Origin: Orobanche coerulescens | Lineage: Eukaryota; Streptophyta; Magnoliopsida; Lamiales; Orobanchaceae | Direction of reading: 5' to 3' | DNA length: 64,000 nucleotides | NCBI GenBank assembly: GCA_033398695.1 | Contig: CM065802.1 | Location: 82,260,096 to 82,324,095 of the forward strand | Shown: positions 44,849 through 55,610 of the stretch, in pieces | How the letters are laid out: every line of letters begins with the position of its first letter | Numbering within the stretch: position 1 is the stretch's first letter | Position numbers and translations under genes: made by a program | Notes under the pieces: model-generated | What the model was told of the DNA's origin: nothing | What the model saw: only the letters and a program-made list of their open reading frames with translations | The model's database searches: none

Positions 44849-44947
44849 AATATAAGCTCAGGTACAACAACTAGAATGATTACAATGATATCTCAAGTAT
44901 GAATGATTTGCTCAAGGTTGTTGGTTGGATTAATATCAAGTGGTTTG

Positions 44948-44959
44948 GTATTTATAGCC
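44948..44959 (-). promoter_or_regulatory. TATA box of LTR P
   Basis: The minus strand reads GGCTATAAATACC, downstream of the palindromic word cluster. Confidence 0.5.
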
Positions 44960-44994
44960 ATTTTCTTCCAACTAGCTGTTACTGCCAGCCTTAT

Positions 44995-45410
44995 TTAGCG
45001 TGCGCTGATATTCTTCCTTGGCGTGCGCTATTGCCTGTTGCGTACATTAATATGTCCTAATTACGTACGTTATCTGCTTGTGACTCCAGTCCAGTGGCTA
45101 CTGCCTTTATCAGTTAGCGTGCACTAACATCTCCTTATAGCATGCGCTAATATTACGTGCTTGCATCATATATCCATTTGTAGCTTTTGACTTCTGACTT
45201 TCCACCGAATCTTCCAACGTTCATATGTTTGAATTCAAATGCTCTTTAGAGTGCGCTAAAGATCATTCATAGCGTGCTCTATGTCTTATGTCAGTGCTTA
45301 CGTCATTCTGTGTAGAAAGTCTTCACAACAGTCATATTCCTTCGATAGCTTGCGTTATGCTTCAACTGTAGCGTGCATTAGTGTTTCCTGCTAGCATGCA
45401 TTAAACATCA
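44995..45410. repeat. AGCGTGCGCTA-like word cluster, LTR P
   Basis: About nine decayed copies (near 44997, 45022, 45115, 45139, 45246, 45271, 45369, 45393) of the same word that marks chromovirus LTRs A, E and M, here in a Copia-type LTR. Confidence 0.7.
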
Positions 45411-45635
45411 GGTAAGTTCAGGTCAGGTGACTTCTTCTTGTCTAAATAGGTGACTTTTATCAGTTAGCTTTCCTCCTTGAATTCTCAGGTAGCTTTCCTT
45501 CTTGACTGATCAGGTGACATTTGCCCAGCTTACATGTCCTTGTTTGTTTTGTTTTGCTTCCTTGTTTTTTTTCTTTGTTTAACAACTAAGCATCAAAACT
45601 TGATTAAAGAATATTTGAAATAAAATATTCCAACA

Positions 45636-46321
45636 AGAACTAAAATACAAGATTTGATTATAGGCAAGATGATAAAGGAGGAAAGAAAATTAATTCAGGC
45701 TATTCCATTGTTGTTTATTCAAGGAAGAAGAAATCCAAGAACTCATTGGATGAGAGGGTTGGGAGGAGTTCAAAATTGAGGAGGCTGATTAGAATGAGAT
45801 TACTGTTATTCATGATGATTCTTTAAAAAACGGGGGTGAAGGTGGTTATGAGGGACTGAGAATGATGATATAGTATATGATGTAGAATGTAACTTTTGGA
45901 GGGGAGGATAGTGTTCAAGAGGAGGACAAATTGGGGGATGAGAAGAATGTGGCTATTGTTATTAATGATGATGCTTCAATCTTTGGGTTTAAAGATATAG
46001 TATATGATGTAGGGTTGATTCTGGAGGGGATGATGGTGTTCAAGAGGATGGAGGGATGTTTCAAGAGGAGGAAGGAGACACTGTTGAAGTTGGAAATGTT
46101 GAAGGAGCTGAATACGAGCCATACAAGGTTGTTAAGGCTCAGCCCTATGAGGCTTCTATCCTTGATCCATCTAAGGTTGCATAGGCTAGGCCCTCTGAGC
46201 CTACTGTTCCTAGGACATTTAAGGTAGTTGATTTTCAGACCCGTGAGCCTGATGCTGCAAAGGTCAGAGTTTTTTCAAAAAGGGTCCAAGACTTCTTGCG
46301 CCTTAAGTCTCCCTATTTCAT
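45636..46321 (+). pseudogene. Unrecognised coding-like remnant
   Basis: The plus strand around 46080-46320 has a long frame with one stop: EYEPYKVVKAQPYEASILDP near 46110, then FKVVDFQTREPDAAKVRVFS and RVQDFLRLKSPYFI. Upstream frames are Glu/Asp/Gly-rich (EEDKLGDEKNVAIVINDDAS near 45920), with a GTATATGATGTAG segment occurring twice (about 45870 and 46000). I do not recognise the family. It could be a gag or accessory ORF of the Copia element L, or a captured host fragment. Confidence 0.35.
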
Positions 46322-46377
46322 CTGAAGGATTAAAGAGAATTAATGGCACTTTAATCTGCAGTAACTTCCCACCTGAT
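46322..46377 (+). repeat. 56-bp block shared with LTR L
   Basis: CTGAAGGATTAA...GGCACTTTAAT...AACTTCCCACC, homologous to 53350-53405 with about ten differences. In the second location it lies just upstream of a TATA box. Confidence 0.75.
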
Positions 46378-46399
46378 GGAATGGATTTCCAGTGCTTTG

Positions 46400-46870
46400 A
46401 CTAGGGTTTTAAGATACTCAAAGTACACCCTAAGTTATGGACTATTTTATAGTAATTATTTTGCAGTATTAAAAGGATATAATGATACTAATAAGCAAGC
46501 AAACTTATATACCCCGATCCACCATGGAATCAGACTTTATAGCTCTGGATAAAGGTGGGGAAGAAGTTGAATGGCTGCGTAATTTTTTTTGAAGATCTTC
46601 CATGCTGGAAGAAGCATGTGCCCAGTATTATGATCCATTGCGATCGCTAAGCTGCAATTGTAAGAGCTTGGAGCCTTATGTATAATGGTCATCTCGACAC
46701 ATTCGTCGGAGACATAATACCGTTGTGATAATGGATCAAAAATAGAGTTATATCTATTGACTACGTGAGGTTAAATATTAATTTGGCGTATCTACTCAAT
46801 AAAGTATGAATAGAGATCAGTTTCATAAACTGCTAGAGAGAATGAGATTAAAATCCACATCTTGAAAGAA
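46400..46870 (+). pseudogene. Copia RNase H remnant, element L
   Basis: From about 46520 the plus strand reads STMESDFIALDKGGEEVEWL, then a decayed NFFEDLPCWKKHVPSIMIHC. A stretch around MYNGHLDTFVGDIIPL corresponds to the usual NGKSRHIRRRHN region, and VISIDYVRL matches the family IITIDYVKS. The Glu of the MES.FIAL motif and the Asp of the HCD motif are visible. Stops and shifts are frequent. It ends the pol of a Copia element whose LTR starts at 47392. Confidence 0.75.
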
Positions 46871-47391
46871 GGATCATAGTGGTAATGGAGATCCCAGAAA
46901 CTTGGTTCAATGGGAAAATAAAGTTATGAAAGTTATATTGAAAAGCACTTATTATAAAACCATCCCTATAAAGTAGTATAAGTGCTGAATCTTGTGATTG
47001 TGGTGAGTTTAAGTCTGTAGACTTTTAATGGTTCTTTGTCCTTCAAAATGAAAGTATTGCAAGGTACTTTATAAAAGGAGACCACCTATATAAGTGTGAG
47101 AATGGGCCGCCTCAAATAAATACGTAGGAAACCATGATATTGTGGCCAAAATGAACACAACTGTGAGAACAGAACGTGTTGAGACATTGTTGTGTAAGTG
47201 TCGTCGACTCAGTATACAGCAAGGAGAATTAGTTCAAGATAATGCATCCACTAAGACGCCAATACATCCGATGATATTTCACTAAGGAAGGTTTAAAGCC
47301 ACAAACTACCTTTCCCCATGCAGCAGTTTTTAGAAAACTGGGTATCTGAGTCTCCATTCATGCATACATGTATTTCCACTCATGTGGGGAT
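46871..47391 (+). other. 3' untranslated region and polypurine tract, element L
   Basis: Noncoding sequence between the RNase H remnant and the LTR. It ends with the short tract ATGTGGGGATT at 47381-47391. No other structure noted. Confidence 0.55.
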
Positions 47392-47736
47392 TGTTGGAAT
47401 ATGGTTTTAGAAAAAAAAATGAGTTTTGATTCAATTTAAACTAATTTAATGATAATAAAATATTTAATTCTTGGAAACTAATTATAAAATTGTGAATCTA
47501 CATTTTGAAGAGATAAACATTAGATTTTATTTTTCTCAAAATTAATTTCCGGTGAGTGAAAAATAAATAATTAAAGTTGGCCATTTAGTTGAAATAGTGA
47601 AAAGTTAAAGTGGGTATGAAATGTCATCTCACATTGAAAAATTAAATCCTTCTTTACTAGCTTATTAGTAAAAAGGAGCATTGGTAGTTCAATAAGTTAG
47701 TAGTATACACTAGTATGCCAACGATGCAAAGCCCAC
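47392..47736 (+). mobile_element. LTR of Copia element L, first part
   Basis: Begins TGTTGGAATATGG after a polypurine tract. Interrupted by K at 47737 (target duplication CCCAC, 47732-47736); the sequence continues at 52786. Confidence 0.7.
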
Positions 47737-48575
47737 TGTTGTGAGGAACTCCCTCACACTATGCCGCAAGTACACGGTGTCAACAAGTAATAAAGTGATA
47801 AGTAAGATATCGTTCCCTCGAGGACTGATTTCACTAAGTACCAGAATATAGTCAACTCGTAATTTTATTGGAAGAAAAATTATATAAAAAAATTTTCTAT
47901 ACTACTTGCAGAAACATGAATAAAAAATAATAATAGTAATAATAAAAATAATAATAATAAGGGCGTAGGATTATGATTTTCACCTCAAACAATCAGGAGA
48001 GATTTTTATTTAATTCAATTCACCTTTATTCAGTTGATTGTAAGCCAGGAATTCCTAAATTATTCTAAAGCCTTTCCCAAGGTCGATAGAAAATACTAAG
48101 AATTATTAACTCGATATATCCCTATTCGAAGTAGATAATTAATAGCTAAAACAGTTCGTGAATTCCCACAATAAACGGGCTTCACAATTCTCATGAGTAT
48201 ATCCCTATCTCATGAAAATCATGATTTTTATCAAAATAACTATGCCTAAATTTCATCTCCCGAATCCATAAAGACATTCAAAACAATCCAACTGTTGGCC
48301 AGACAATTAAAAAGCATTAAGAACAATGAGAAAAATCCAACTCAATACGAATAACGAGTAAATTGAAATAAAAATAAATAAATCAAACCGTCATGTAATC
48401 GGTTACAATCACAATCCTACTCGAACAGATTTAGAAAATAAGATGCGGAAAAATTAAGAAAAACCGTAAGGGATCCGTGGTCTTATCGTCGCCCACAATT
48501 CTCCTCCAATAATTCCTTGATGATCCTTCCTCCTCCTCCTCGCTTGATCCCCCCTTCTCTGATCAGACCTTAAAC

Positions 48576-48590
48576 CCTTATTTATAGCTC
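48576..48590 (-). promoter_or_regulatory. TATA box of LTR K
   Basis: The minus strand reads GAGCTATAAATAAGG. The equivalent is at 52330-52344 in the other LTR. Confidence 0.65.
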
Positions 48591-48639
48591 TCATTAGCCT
48601 CCAAAATGCGTCCGGGTATTGGATCGAAAACAGCTCCAA

Positions 48640-48870
48640 AAACGGCCCAGAGCCGCATCAGTTTCATCAAAACCACCCCGTGGGCCGTGGCTCACTTAAT
48701 CTGTGCCGCGACCCCTAATGTTCAGTGCCTCTATACCTGGGCGCATTCTCTTCATGGGCCGCGGCTCAGCATCCTTGTGCCGCGGCCCCCGGTACAGTTG
48801 GTGCGGCGCCCTGCTAGACTCCTTCGTGTGACGCGGCTCACTTGGTTCGTGCCGCGGCCCCAGGCCAAAA
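48640..48870. repeat. GCCGCGGC palindromic word cluster, LTR K
   Basis: GGGCCGCGGCTC and GTGCCGCGGCCCC alternate about every 20-30 bases (near 48660, 48675, 48704, 48758, 48779, 48830, 48850), immediately upstream, in the minus direction, of the TATA box. The cluster is repeated in the other LTR at 52400-52615. Confidence 0.85.
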
Positions 48871-49026
48871 ATTGCCGTTTTCGCCCATTTTTCATCGTTC
48901 GATCTTCCGGACTCCAAAATCCTGCCAAACATAAAAGAATAATGCATTAAAGGCTTATTTATGCAGGTTTAGACACAAAATGGATAAAGAATAATGATAA
49001 ATAAGCGTATAAAAATACGCCTAACA

Positions 49027-49075
49027 AATACCCCCAAACTTGAGCCTTTGCTTGTCCTCAAGCAAAAATCAGTTT
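49027..49075 (-). other. Polypurine tract and stem-loop module of element K
   Basis: The minus strand reads TTGCTTGAGGACAAGCAAAG, then CAAGTTTGGGGGTATT, at the LTR boundary. The same module, slightly changed, is in element F at 14295-14340. Confidence 0.85.
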
Positions 49076-50580
49076 TAAACAAATGTATCGTGAATAATCG
49101 TGCAAATCCATAGTGCTCAACTTAATCAATACTACCCTGACAATCTCAAAGAATAATACGAGTATCGTAATAGTGAGTCACATCCAGGACACTGATTCCA
49201 CCAAGTATACATTTTCAGTGCTAATCAATTGTTCATGAAGAAAATCAAGCTCAAAGATTAATAAGCATGAATTTAACCGACCGCCAATATGAGGGGTTAA
49301 AATAAACGAGCCAACTCGCCCAGTCCCACAGTCTAGTGGCAAAAATTTCAAGAGTTTCATCATCAAAAATAACCCTCGGACAGTATTCTCTTATATATGA
49401 TCAATAAAATGATTCGAGTTAACCACTAGGTTTGGATCTCGGGATGTTTCATCGGGATAATCCTAGGGTGGAATTCCATTCTCATGTATTGGGGAACCGT
49501 TTGACGTAAAAGACACTCATGTGGCACATGGATGCTTCTAGTTACTAAGTTCCCCTCCACAGCAGAGAAAAAACTCGAATAGCTATTCTCGCATGTCCGA
49601 TTCAAGGTCGCTGTTTTACGCGAAAGTAAACAACGGGTCGCGTGAATACCCCCAGTTACTAGGCTCCCCATCGTCGGTAATGCGATAATTCTAAATCATT
49701 AGTCTATTCAGGGTTGTCGTTTTATGCGATAGTAAACAACGGGTCACGTGAATACCCCCGGTTACTAGACTTCCCATCATAGAACATGTAATATCTCGAC
49801 TTTTTCTTAGGAAAAACTGTCCGACTCTAAACTCAAATTAAGTGCCAACACGACTTATGTTACGGGATAACTAGCTAAGCTAAAAGTGTAACCAAACGTA
49901 TAGACGGCGATTTGAAAACACGTATGCATCCTTTCTTATCTGCTAAGATTTCTACAAAAATGAAAAATATAGACCTAAATGAATACTCAACGGAAACAGA
50001 TATCGCTGTCTGTAACTCGACCAAAAGTCAATCGTTTCTTCAAAAAGAAATCAGTATCGTAACATCAGTTTTACACACGGAAGCACGAAAAATTCATGAA
50101 AAATTCAAGTTTTTGACAAAAAACATCAATAGCATGCAAGAAAAATAAAGCAATGATGAAATCGCAATTTATAACCAAGAAAAATTAAGAAAATATCGCA
50201 TGCTTCAATTTATTCCACTACACATAAAATGATCAACAATAAAACTCATGTGAAAATAAAAGAGATAAGAAAAAGTGAATCTTATTCCAAATGTCTTCTT
50301 GAACGCCAGCACATGTCTGACTGGAATCGTCTGTCAATCTATACTTCAAGTAATACCCAACATCACGAGGGACCCCCAAACTTAGTCTCTAGTCATGAAA
50401 TAACTATAGACATTAAGTCAAGAAAGACTAGAATATGAAGGATAATAACTCATTGGGGTAAAAAAATATTAGAGAATTAAGGGCCAACAAGAATACACGA
50501 ATCCAAATGAAATAACACAACAAAGAAAAAAAATTATTAACGAAAAATCAAATAAAAACAACTAACTAGAAAGCAAGTAA
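49076..50580 (-). other. Noncoding interior of element K
   Basis: AT-rich 1.5 kb between the 160-codon ORF and the polypurine tract. It includes two similar segments with ACCCCC(A/G)GTTACTAG near 49650 and 49750. Short ORFs (49912-50148, 50229-50438) carry no recognisable domain. Confidence 0.5.
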
Positions 50581-50605
50581 AAATGATGGGTTGCCTCCCA
50601 TCAAG
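50581..50605 (-). other. Conserved GGGAGGCAACCCA box
   Basis: The minus strand reads GCGCTTGATGGGAGGCAACC then CATCA, downstream of the 160-codon ORF. Element F has GGGAGGCAACCCAAGG at 15957-15975 in the same relative place. I know it as a feature downstream of coding sequence in Athila elements; its role is unknown to me. Confidence 0.7.
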
Positions 50606-50644
50606 CGCTCTATTTTACGTCTTGAGCACGACATGGCAAAAAAT

Positions 50645-51127
50645 TTAACGTGGCTTCTTTCTAGGGAGATTGCCAAATACCCCCTTCTTGCAATATATAA
50701 GCCTCTTATTCCACAAGGGAGGCTTTGGTTCATGCCTGGTTGTCAAAAATAATGAGTAAGAATAATTATTCGGACAACCAAAAAATGATGAAAGAATATA
50801 ATAATTATAAGGTATGAAAAAATAAGCAGAGTTCGAATGGGTAAATACTAAAGACATATCATGAACAACCTCATTAGAACTCAAAGAATCAGCCTCAACA
50901 AAATCAAAAGTAATGGGGCCAATCTCTCTCAATATGGATTTAGGAAAAAATATGCGTGGCACCGTTAATAAAATTTTAGGCACAAAAGTGTTCACCTTAT
51001 TATTCGAAGTTTGATGACAAATTAACGAAATTTCTTTGGAAACATCATCAATGGTAACATCTTCTACAAGCGCATCACACTTTATGTAATTATCAGGTGC
51101 TAGGGGATCGACCCTAAAACTCAGCAT
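50645..51127 (-). CDS. Hypothetical protein of element K (160 aa)
   Basis: Open minus-strand frame starting MLSFRVDPLAPDNYIKCDAL. It has a central hydrophobic/aromatic stretch (SAYFFIPYNYYILSSFFGC) and a basic end (KRLIYCKKGVFGNLPRKKPR). I do not recognise a domain. The position, within the sole coding region of a pol-less Athila-type element, suggests a remnant of the gag-pol or 3' ORF of an ancestor. Translation of the sequence upstream (51127-51180) also reads open with an acidic segment, so the true start may be further upstream. Confidence 0.45.
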   Translation of the reverse strand: MLSFRVDPLAPDNYIKCDALVEDVTIDDVSKEISLICHQTSNNKVNTFVPKILLTVPRIFFPKSILREIGPITFDFVEADSLSSNEVVHDMSLVFTHSNSAYFFIPYNYYILSSFFGCPNNYSYSLFLTTRHEPKPPLWNKRLIYCKKGVFGNLPRKKPR

Positions 51128-51466
51128 GTCTTTCTTCTCAACCTCCCCCTCAATTTCACTACTAAATCGAAGAGCTGGAAAATAACCATAGTGAATCTCA
51201 AGACCACGACTTGCACATTCTCGCTCAAGAGGGGTACTATTTGGATTTTTGAGAGCGTCTACACAATGTTAAAGCATGGTCTTTTGTTTCGGGAGAGGGG
51301 GCTGACTGACCCTATTAGGCAAATTATTAAGATCATCGAAATTTATGAAATGCCAAGGGTCACGATAATCAAAGGAAAACATAATGAAATAAATATAGAA
51401 ACTAAAGAAAAAAACTTCAAATTAAAATTAGAGTCGCTTGGTAATGATATTAGCGAAAAAAATCAG

Positions 51467-51484
51467 TCCCCGGCAACGGCGCCA
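51467..51484 (-). other. Primer binding site of element K (Athila type)
   Basis: The minus strand reads TGGCGCCGTTGCCGGGGA six bases from the 5' LTR. Confidence 0.88.
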
Positions 51485-51490
51485 AAAACT

Positions 51491-52780
51491 TGTTGTGAGG
51501 AAATCCCTCACACTATGCCGCAAGTGCACGGTGTCAACAAGTAATAAAGTGATAAGTAAGATATCGTTCCCTCGGGGACTGATTTCACTAAGTACCAGAA
51601 TATAGTCAACTCGTAATTTTATTTGAAGAACAATTATATAAAAAAAAATTTCTAAACTACTTGCAGAAACATGAATAAAAATAATAATAGTAATAATAAA
51701 AATAATAATAATAAGGGCGTAGGATTATGATTTTCACCTCAAACAATCAGAAGAGATTTTTATTTAATTAAATTCACCTTTATTCAATTGATTGTAAGCC
51801 AGTAATTCCTAAATTATTCTAAAGCCTTTCCCAAGGTCGATAGAAAATACTAAGAATTATTAACTCGATATATCCCTATTCGAATTAGAAAATTAATAGC
51901 TAAAACAGTTCGTGAATTCCCATAATAAACGGGCTTCACAATTCTCATGAGTATATCTCTATCTCACGAAAATCATGATTTTTATCACAAGAACTATGCC
52001 TAAATTTCATCTCCCGAATCCATAAAGACATTCAAAACAATTCAACTGTTGGTCAGACAATTAAAAAGCATTAAGAACAATGAGAAAAATCTAACTCAAT
52101 ACGAATAATGAGTAAATTGAAATAAAAATAAATAAATCAAACTGTCATGTAATCGGTTACAATCACAATCCTACTCGAACAGATCTAGAAAATAAGATGC
52201 GAAAAAAATAAGAAAAACCGTAAGGGATCCGTGGTCTTGTCGTCGCCCACAATTCTCCTCCAATAATTCCTTGATGATCCTTCCTCCTCCTCCTCGCTTG
52301 ATCCCCCCCTTCTCTGATCAGACTTTAAACCCTTATTTATAGCTCTCATTAGCCTCCAAATTGCGTCCAGGTATTGGATCGAAAACAGCTCCAAAAACGG
52401 CCCAGAGCCGCGCCAGTTTCATCAAAACCGCCCCGTGAGCCGCGGCTCACTTAATCTGTGCCGCGGCCCCTAATGTTCAGTGCCTCTATACCTGGGCGCA
52501 TTCTCTTCATGGGCCGCGGCTCAGCATCCTTGTATCGCGGCCCCCGGTACAGTTGGTGCGGCGCCCTGCTAGACTCCTTCGTGTGTCGCGGCTCACTTGG
52601 TTCGTGCCGCGGCCCCAGGCCAAAAATTGCCGTTTTCGCCCGTTTTTCATCGTTCGAGCTTCCAGACTCTAATTTCCTACCAAACATAAAGGAATAGTGC
52701 ATTAAAGGCTCATTTATGCAGGTTTAGACACAAAATGGATAAAGAAAATGATAAATAAGCATATAAAAATACGCCTAACA
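51491..52780 (-). repeat. 5' LTR of element K, 1290 bp
   Basis: Pairs with 47737-49026 and has the same length. Differences are mostly single-base changes plus small A-run indels. Confidence 0.93.
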
Positions 52781-52954
52781 CCCACAGGCGCGGCCCCGCC
52801 GCCCGCCGGATCAGTTCGGATAGGGATCGGGCGTGGACGTGCGCCTTGATCCTTGGTTCTTGGCTATTGAACTTTGAGCTGGACTTAGGCGAACTGGGCC
52901 ATATGGATTGGGAGCTTGGGTTGTGACTATATTAATTTTTGCAGTCAAGCGCAA

Positions 52955-53272
52955 TGAAATAAGCTAGGTTGAGAATCCAACTCATATTTGAACCCATTTG
53001 AATTAAGCTAGGTTGAGAACCCAACTCATATTTGAACCCAGCTGAATTAAGCTAGGTTGAGAACCCAACTTATATTTGGATCCAGCTAAAATAAGCGAGG
53101 TTGAGAACCCAACTCATATTTGTACCTAGCTAATATAAGCCACGTTGAAAACCCATTTCATATTTGGACCCAACTGATATAAGCCAGGTTGAAAACCCAG
53201 CTGATTTAAGTCAGGTTGAGAACCTAGCTCATCTTTTGACCTAGCTAAAATAAGCCAAGTTGAGAACCCAAC
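52955..53272 (+). repeat. 44-bp tandem repeat (about 7 copies)
   Basis: The unit begins AAGCTAGGTTGAGAACCCAA and ends in a CCCAGCTGAATT-like segment. Units start near 52959, 53003, 53047, 53091, 53135, 53179 (shortened to 27 bp) and 53206, with a partial copy at 53250. Divergence rises towards the right end. Confidence 0.9.
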
Positions 53273-53418
53273 TTCTGAAATATGACTCTTCATACTCCAT
53301 AATGTAAAGTCCGAATTAAATGAGATTATTTATGGTGGTAACCTTTCAGCTGAAGGATTAATGAGCATTAGTGGCACTTTAATATGCAATAACTTCCCAC
53401 CCGATCGAGTGGTTTTGG

Positions 53419-53429
53419 ACTCTATAAGA
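53419..53429 (+). promoter_or_regulatory. TATA box of LTR L
   Basis: CTCTATAAGAG, about 150 bases after the tandem array. Confidence 0.45.
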
Positions 53430-55256
53430 GTGGGTCTTATGCATTTCATTTCATATCGCTACAACAAACATGAGAAACGAGCAAAATATAAGTATACAAC
53501 ATATTGCATCATACTTTCTTCTTTCTTTTCGTGTCCACTTTCCAGCACTTGAATGTTCGCCAGAGTTCTGAGTTTTGGAGAGCACCTAACTCAGAAACGT
53601 ATCAGTTGTATTTTGGGGACATCTTGCCTGAGCCTTCTGCTCTTATATGGGGCCAAAATTGTGTAACGCCCCAAATTAAGCCGGACGCCATAGTGCCGTG
53701 AATCCCGTGTGGGACCCACAAGGCGAGTTTTAAAAGAGGTTTTAAAAACAATTTATTCAACAAGTAGTTTGCGAAAATGTTCAAATGAAAGTGTTCATAC
53801 AACCGAAATATAAAAGGTAACAATGTCCGTTCATACGGTTATTACAAAACGTGGATTATTCAAATATAGTTTAAGAAATAACAAGTCTTCTTCCCAACAC
53901 TGCTCAGACCTGACCGGAACCTTCGGGAATGTCCTGCACATATTCAACAAATTTGCCTGACACGACGTATCGTGTTAGTCAATCCAGGTTAGACATTTCG
54001 AACAAACTTTAATGATAAAATTAGATGAATTCAGAAACAAGGTTATAACCGAATATTCAATTTAACGTCATTCCTTTTATCAGCACATAAACTCCCAAGG
54101 TCGCAACCAAGGGTCACAGAAGTATCTATACAGGAATACTCCGGACGTGGGTACCATTCAGGTTTTATTCCTCAACACAGTTCCGCAAGATATATCAACA
54201 TATAAACTCCCAAGGCCGCAGCCAAGGGTCACAGAAGTATCTACGCAGGAATACTCCGGACGAGATAGATAAGACAAGCACCTTACCATAGACAGTAACA
54301 CATGAAAAATTCTGAAATATTAATACGTAAGGTCCGAGCAAGATTTATTTGCCTCAAATCCGACGGGAGTTACTTCCTTGATAACACAACGGCTCGAATG
54401 AGAAAGCCCAACCTATTACATGTTCGTCGATTAACATCTTGTAGTAATAATGATGATTAATGACAATCCTCCCCGTCCCGTAAGGATCCTAAACTTGATT
54501 GTTCATGTTGCCAAAATTGGAATTCTCTATTTGTGACCATAATGCATATTACTAGTTTCCTCGGTTCGCCATTTTACAATTTATCATCTCGTTGATTAAT
54601 GTTCTAATACAACATCTCTACGTCGTGATTATGGTTCAAGGCCATCGTAATTACATCACTAATTTTAGTTTAAATTACTAGAATGGAACGATTAAGCACT
54701 AATTCCCCAAACTTAACATGTTTGATTACTCATCCGATTTGATAGTCGTTAGTTAGTACATCGAGGGATTATTAACATTTTTACGATATGGTAATCGGAT
54801 TATAATTGAAATCTACAACAAGATGATTCTAAGGTGTTGGTGATTAAAAATTCAGTTATGAGTTCCCATTCAATTACGAGTACTACCATCACTCATTCTA
54901 ATTACTTAACAAGATAGGCATCGATTAATAATTGTGATAGTTTTCACCGTTCCAATCATCCTCGAAAGTTCTAAACTACCCAAAGCATCTGAAATTTAGT
55001 ATAGCTTTTATAATAACACTGAAATGAGTTCAAGATTCGATAAACTTACCCCAATTGACAAAAGAGGATGAAGAACGGCGAAGGACGACGATGAACGAAT
55101 GGGGAGCACCTTTAAAACCTCCTCCGGAGCTTGATCAACTTACTCCAATAGGATAACACTTGATTAGGGAGGCTAAAAACCGACTTAGAGAGGGTGGAGG
55201 ATAGTATGAAGAGCAAAGAGTGAGTTTTGGGTCGGAAGAAATGAAAGGGAGGGTGT

Positions 55257-55270
55257 CCTTATATAAATTC
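55257..55270 (-). promoter_or_regulatory. TATA box of LTR J
   Basis: The minus strand reads GAATTTATATAAGG, just downstream of the palindromic cluster. Confidence 0.65.
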
Positions 55271-55294
55271 GGAATGGCTTTAAGTACGTTAGGC

Positions 55295-55610
55295 CTGAAG
55301 CTTTACATACGTAAGCCATGTTACGTACGTTATCATGGAGAGCTTAACGTACATAAGGAAAAACTTAGAACTTACTGGACTAATTTACACACATCGTTAC
55401 GTACGTAACAAAAATCGGCTAACGTACGTAACACCCGTTGACTTGCCTGTCGCTATCGCACCGAAAGTTGGTCTGACAATGCACCATACGGCGAAGATTC
55501 CATATCCAAAGACCGAAGACCGAGTTACGTACGTAAGGCATAACCTTTAGTGTACGTAATGGCACATACTTAGCGTACGTAATACATAGTTTTTAACGTA
55601 CGTAAGTTTC
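55295..55610. repeat. TTACGTACGTAA palindromic word cluster, LTR J
   Basis: About nine copies (near 55302, 55320, 55345, 55396, 55418, 55513, 55549, 55570, 55597), four or five of them exact for ACGTACGT, with unrelated spacers. Confidence 0.88.

Larger units (their letters stand above)
44849..45635 (-). mobile_element. Partial Copia LTR P
   Basis: The 5' end (minus) is TGTTGGAATATTTT at 45635, a common Copia LTR start. Going left there are AGCGTGCGCTA words (44995-45410) and then a minus-strand TATA box at 44948. The 3' end is lost where LTR A ends at 44848, so A probably inserted in it. Clade not determined. Confidence 0.6.
47737..49026 (-). repeat. 3' LTR of element K, 1290 bp
   Basis: TGTTGTGAGG to ACGCCTAACA on plus. 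It has a minus-strand TATA box (48576-48590), a GCCGCGGC word cluster upstream of it, and a short AAT microsatellite near 47926-47960. Confidence 0.93.
47737..52780 (-). mobile_element. Element K: non-autonomous Athila-type element, 5.0 kb
   Basis: Two LTRs of equal length (47737-49026, 51491-52780; both 1290 bp), target duplication CCCAC (47732-47736, 52781-52785), primer site TGGCGCCGTTGCCGGGGA beside the right LTR and a polypurine tract beside the left, so minus orientation. The 2.46-kb interior has one 160-codon ORF and no gag, protease, RT or integrase that I can recognise. LTR similarity is high. Confidence 0.92.
52786..53661 (+). mobile_element. LTR of Copia element L, continuation
   Basis: Continues from 47736 after K. 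Contains a 44-bp tandem array, the 56-bp block shared with 46322, and a TATA box (CTCTATAAGAG, 53419-53429). No LTR end is visible before element J starts at 53662, so J probably inserted here. Confidence 0.55.

Noticed and set aside
45931..46227. Host gene with 98 codons
   Set aside because: Atypical composition, no conserved domain, and neighbouring frames look equally coding. Treated as an unassigned remnant.
48454..48947. ORFs on both strands over the GCCGCGGC cluster
   Set aside because: The same frames recur in both K LTRs only because the LTRs are copies; there is no domain, and the region is U3 with a TATA box.
52955..53272. Centromeric satellite
   Set aside because: The unit is 44 bp with only about seven copies inside an LTR, too short and too few for a satellite array.
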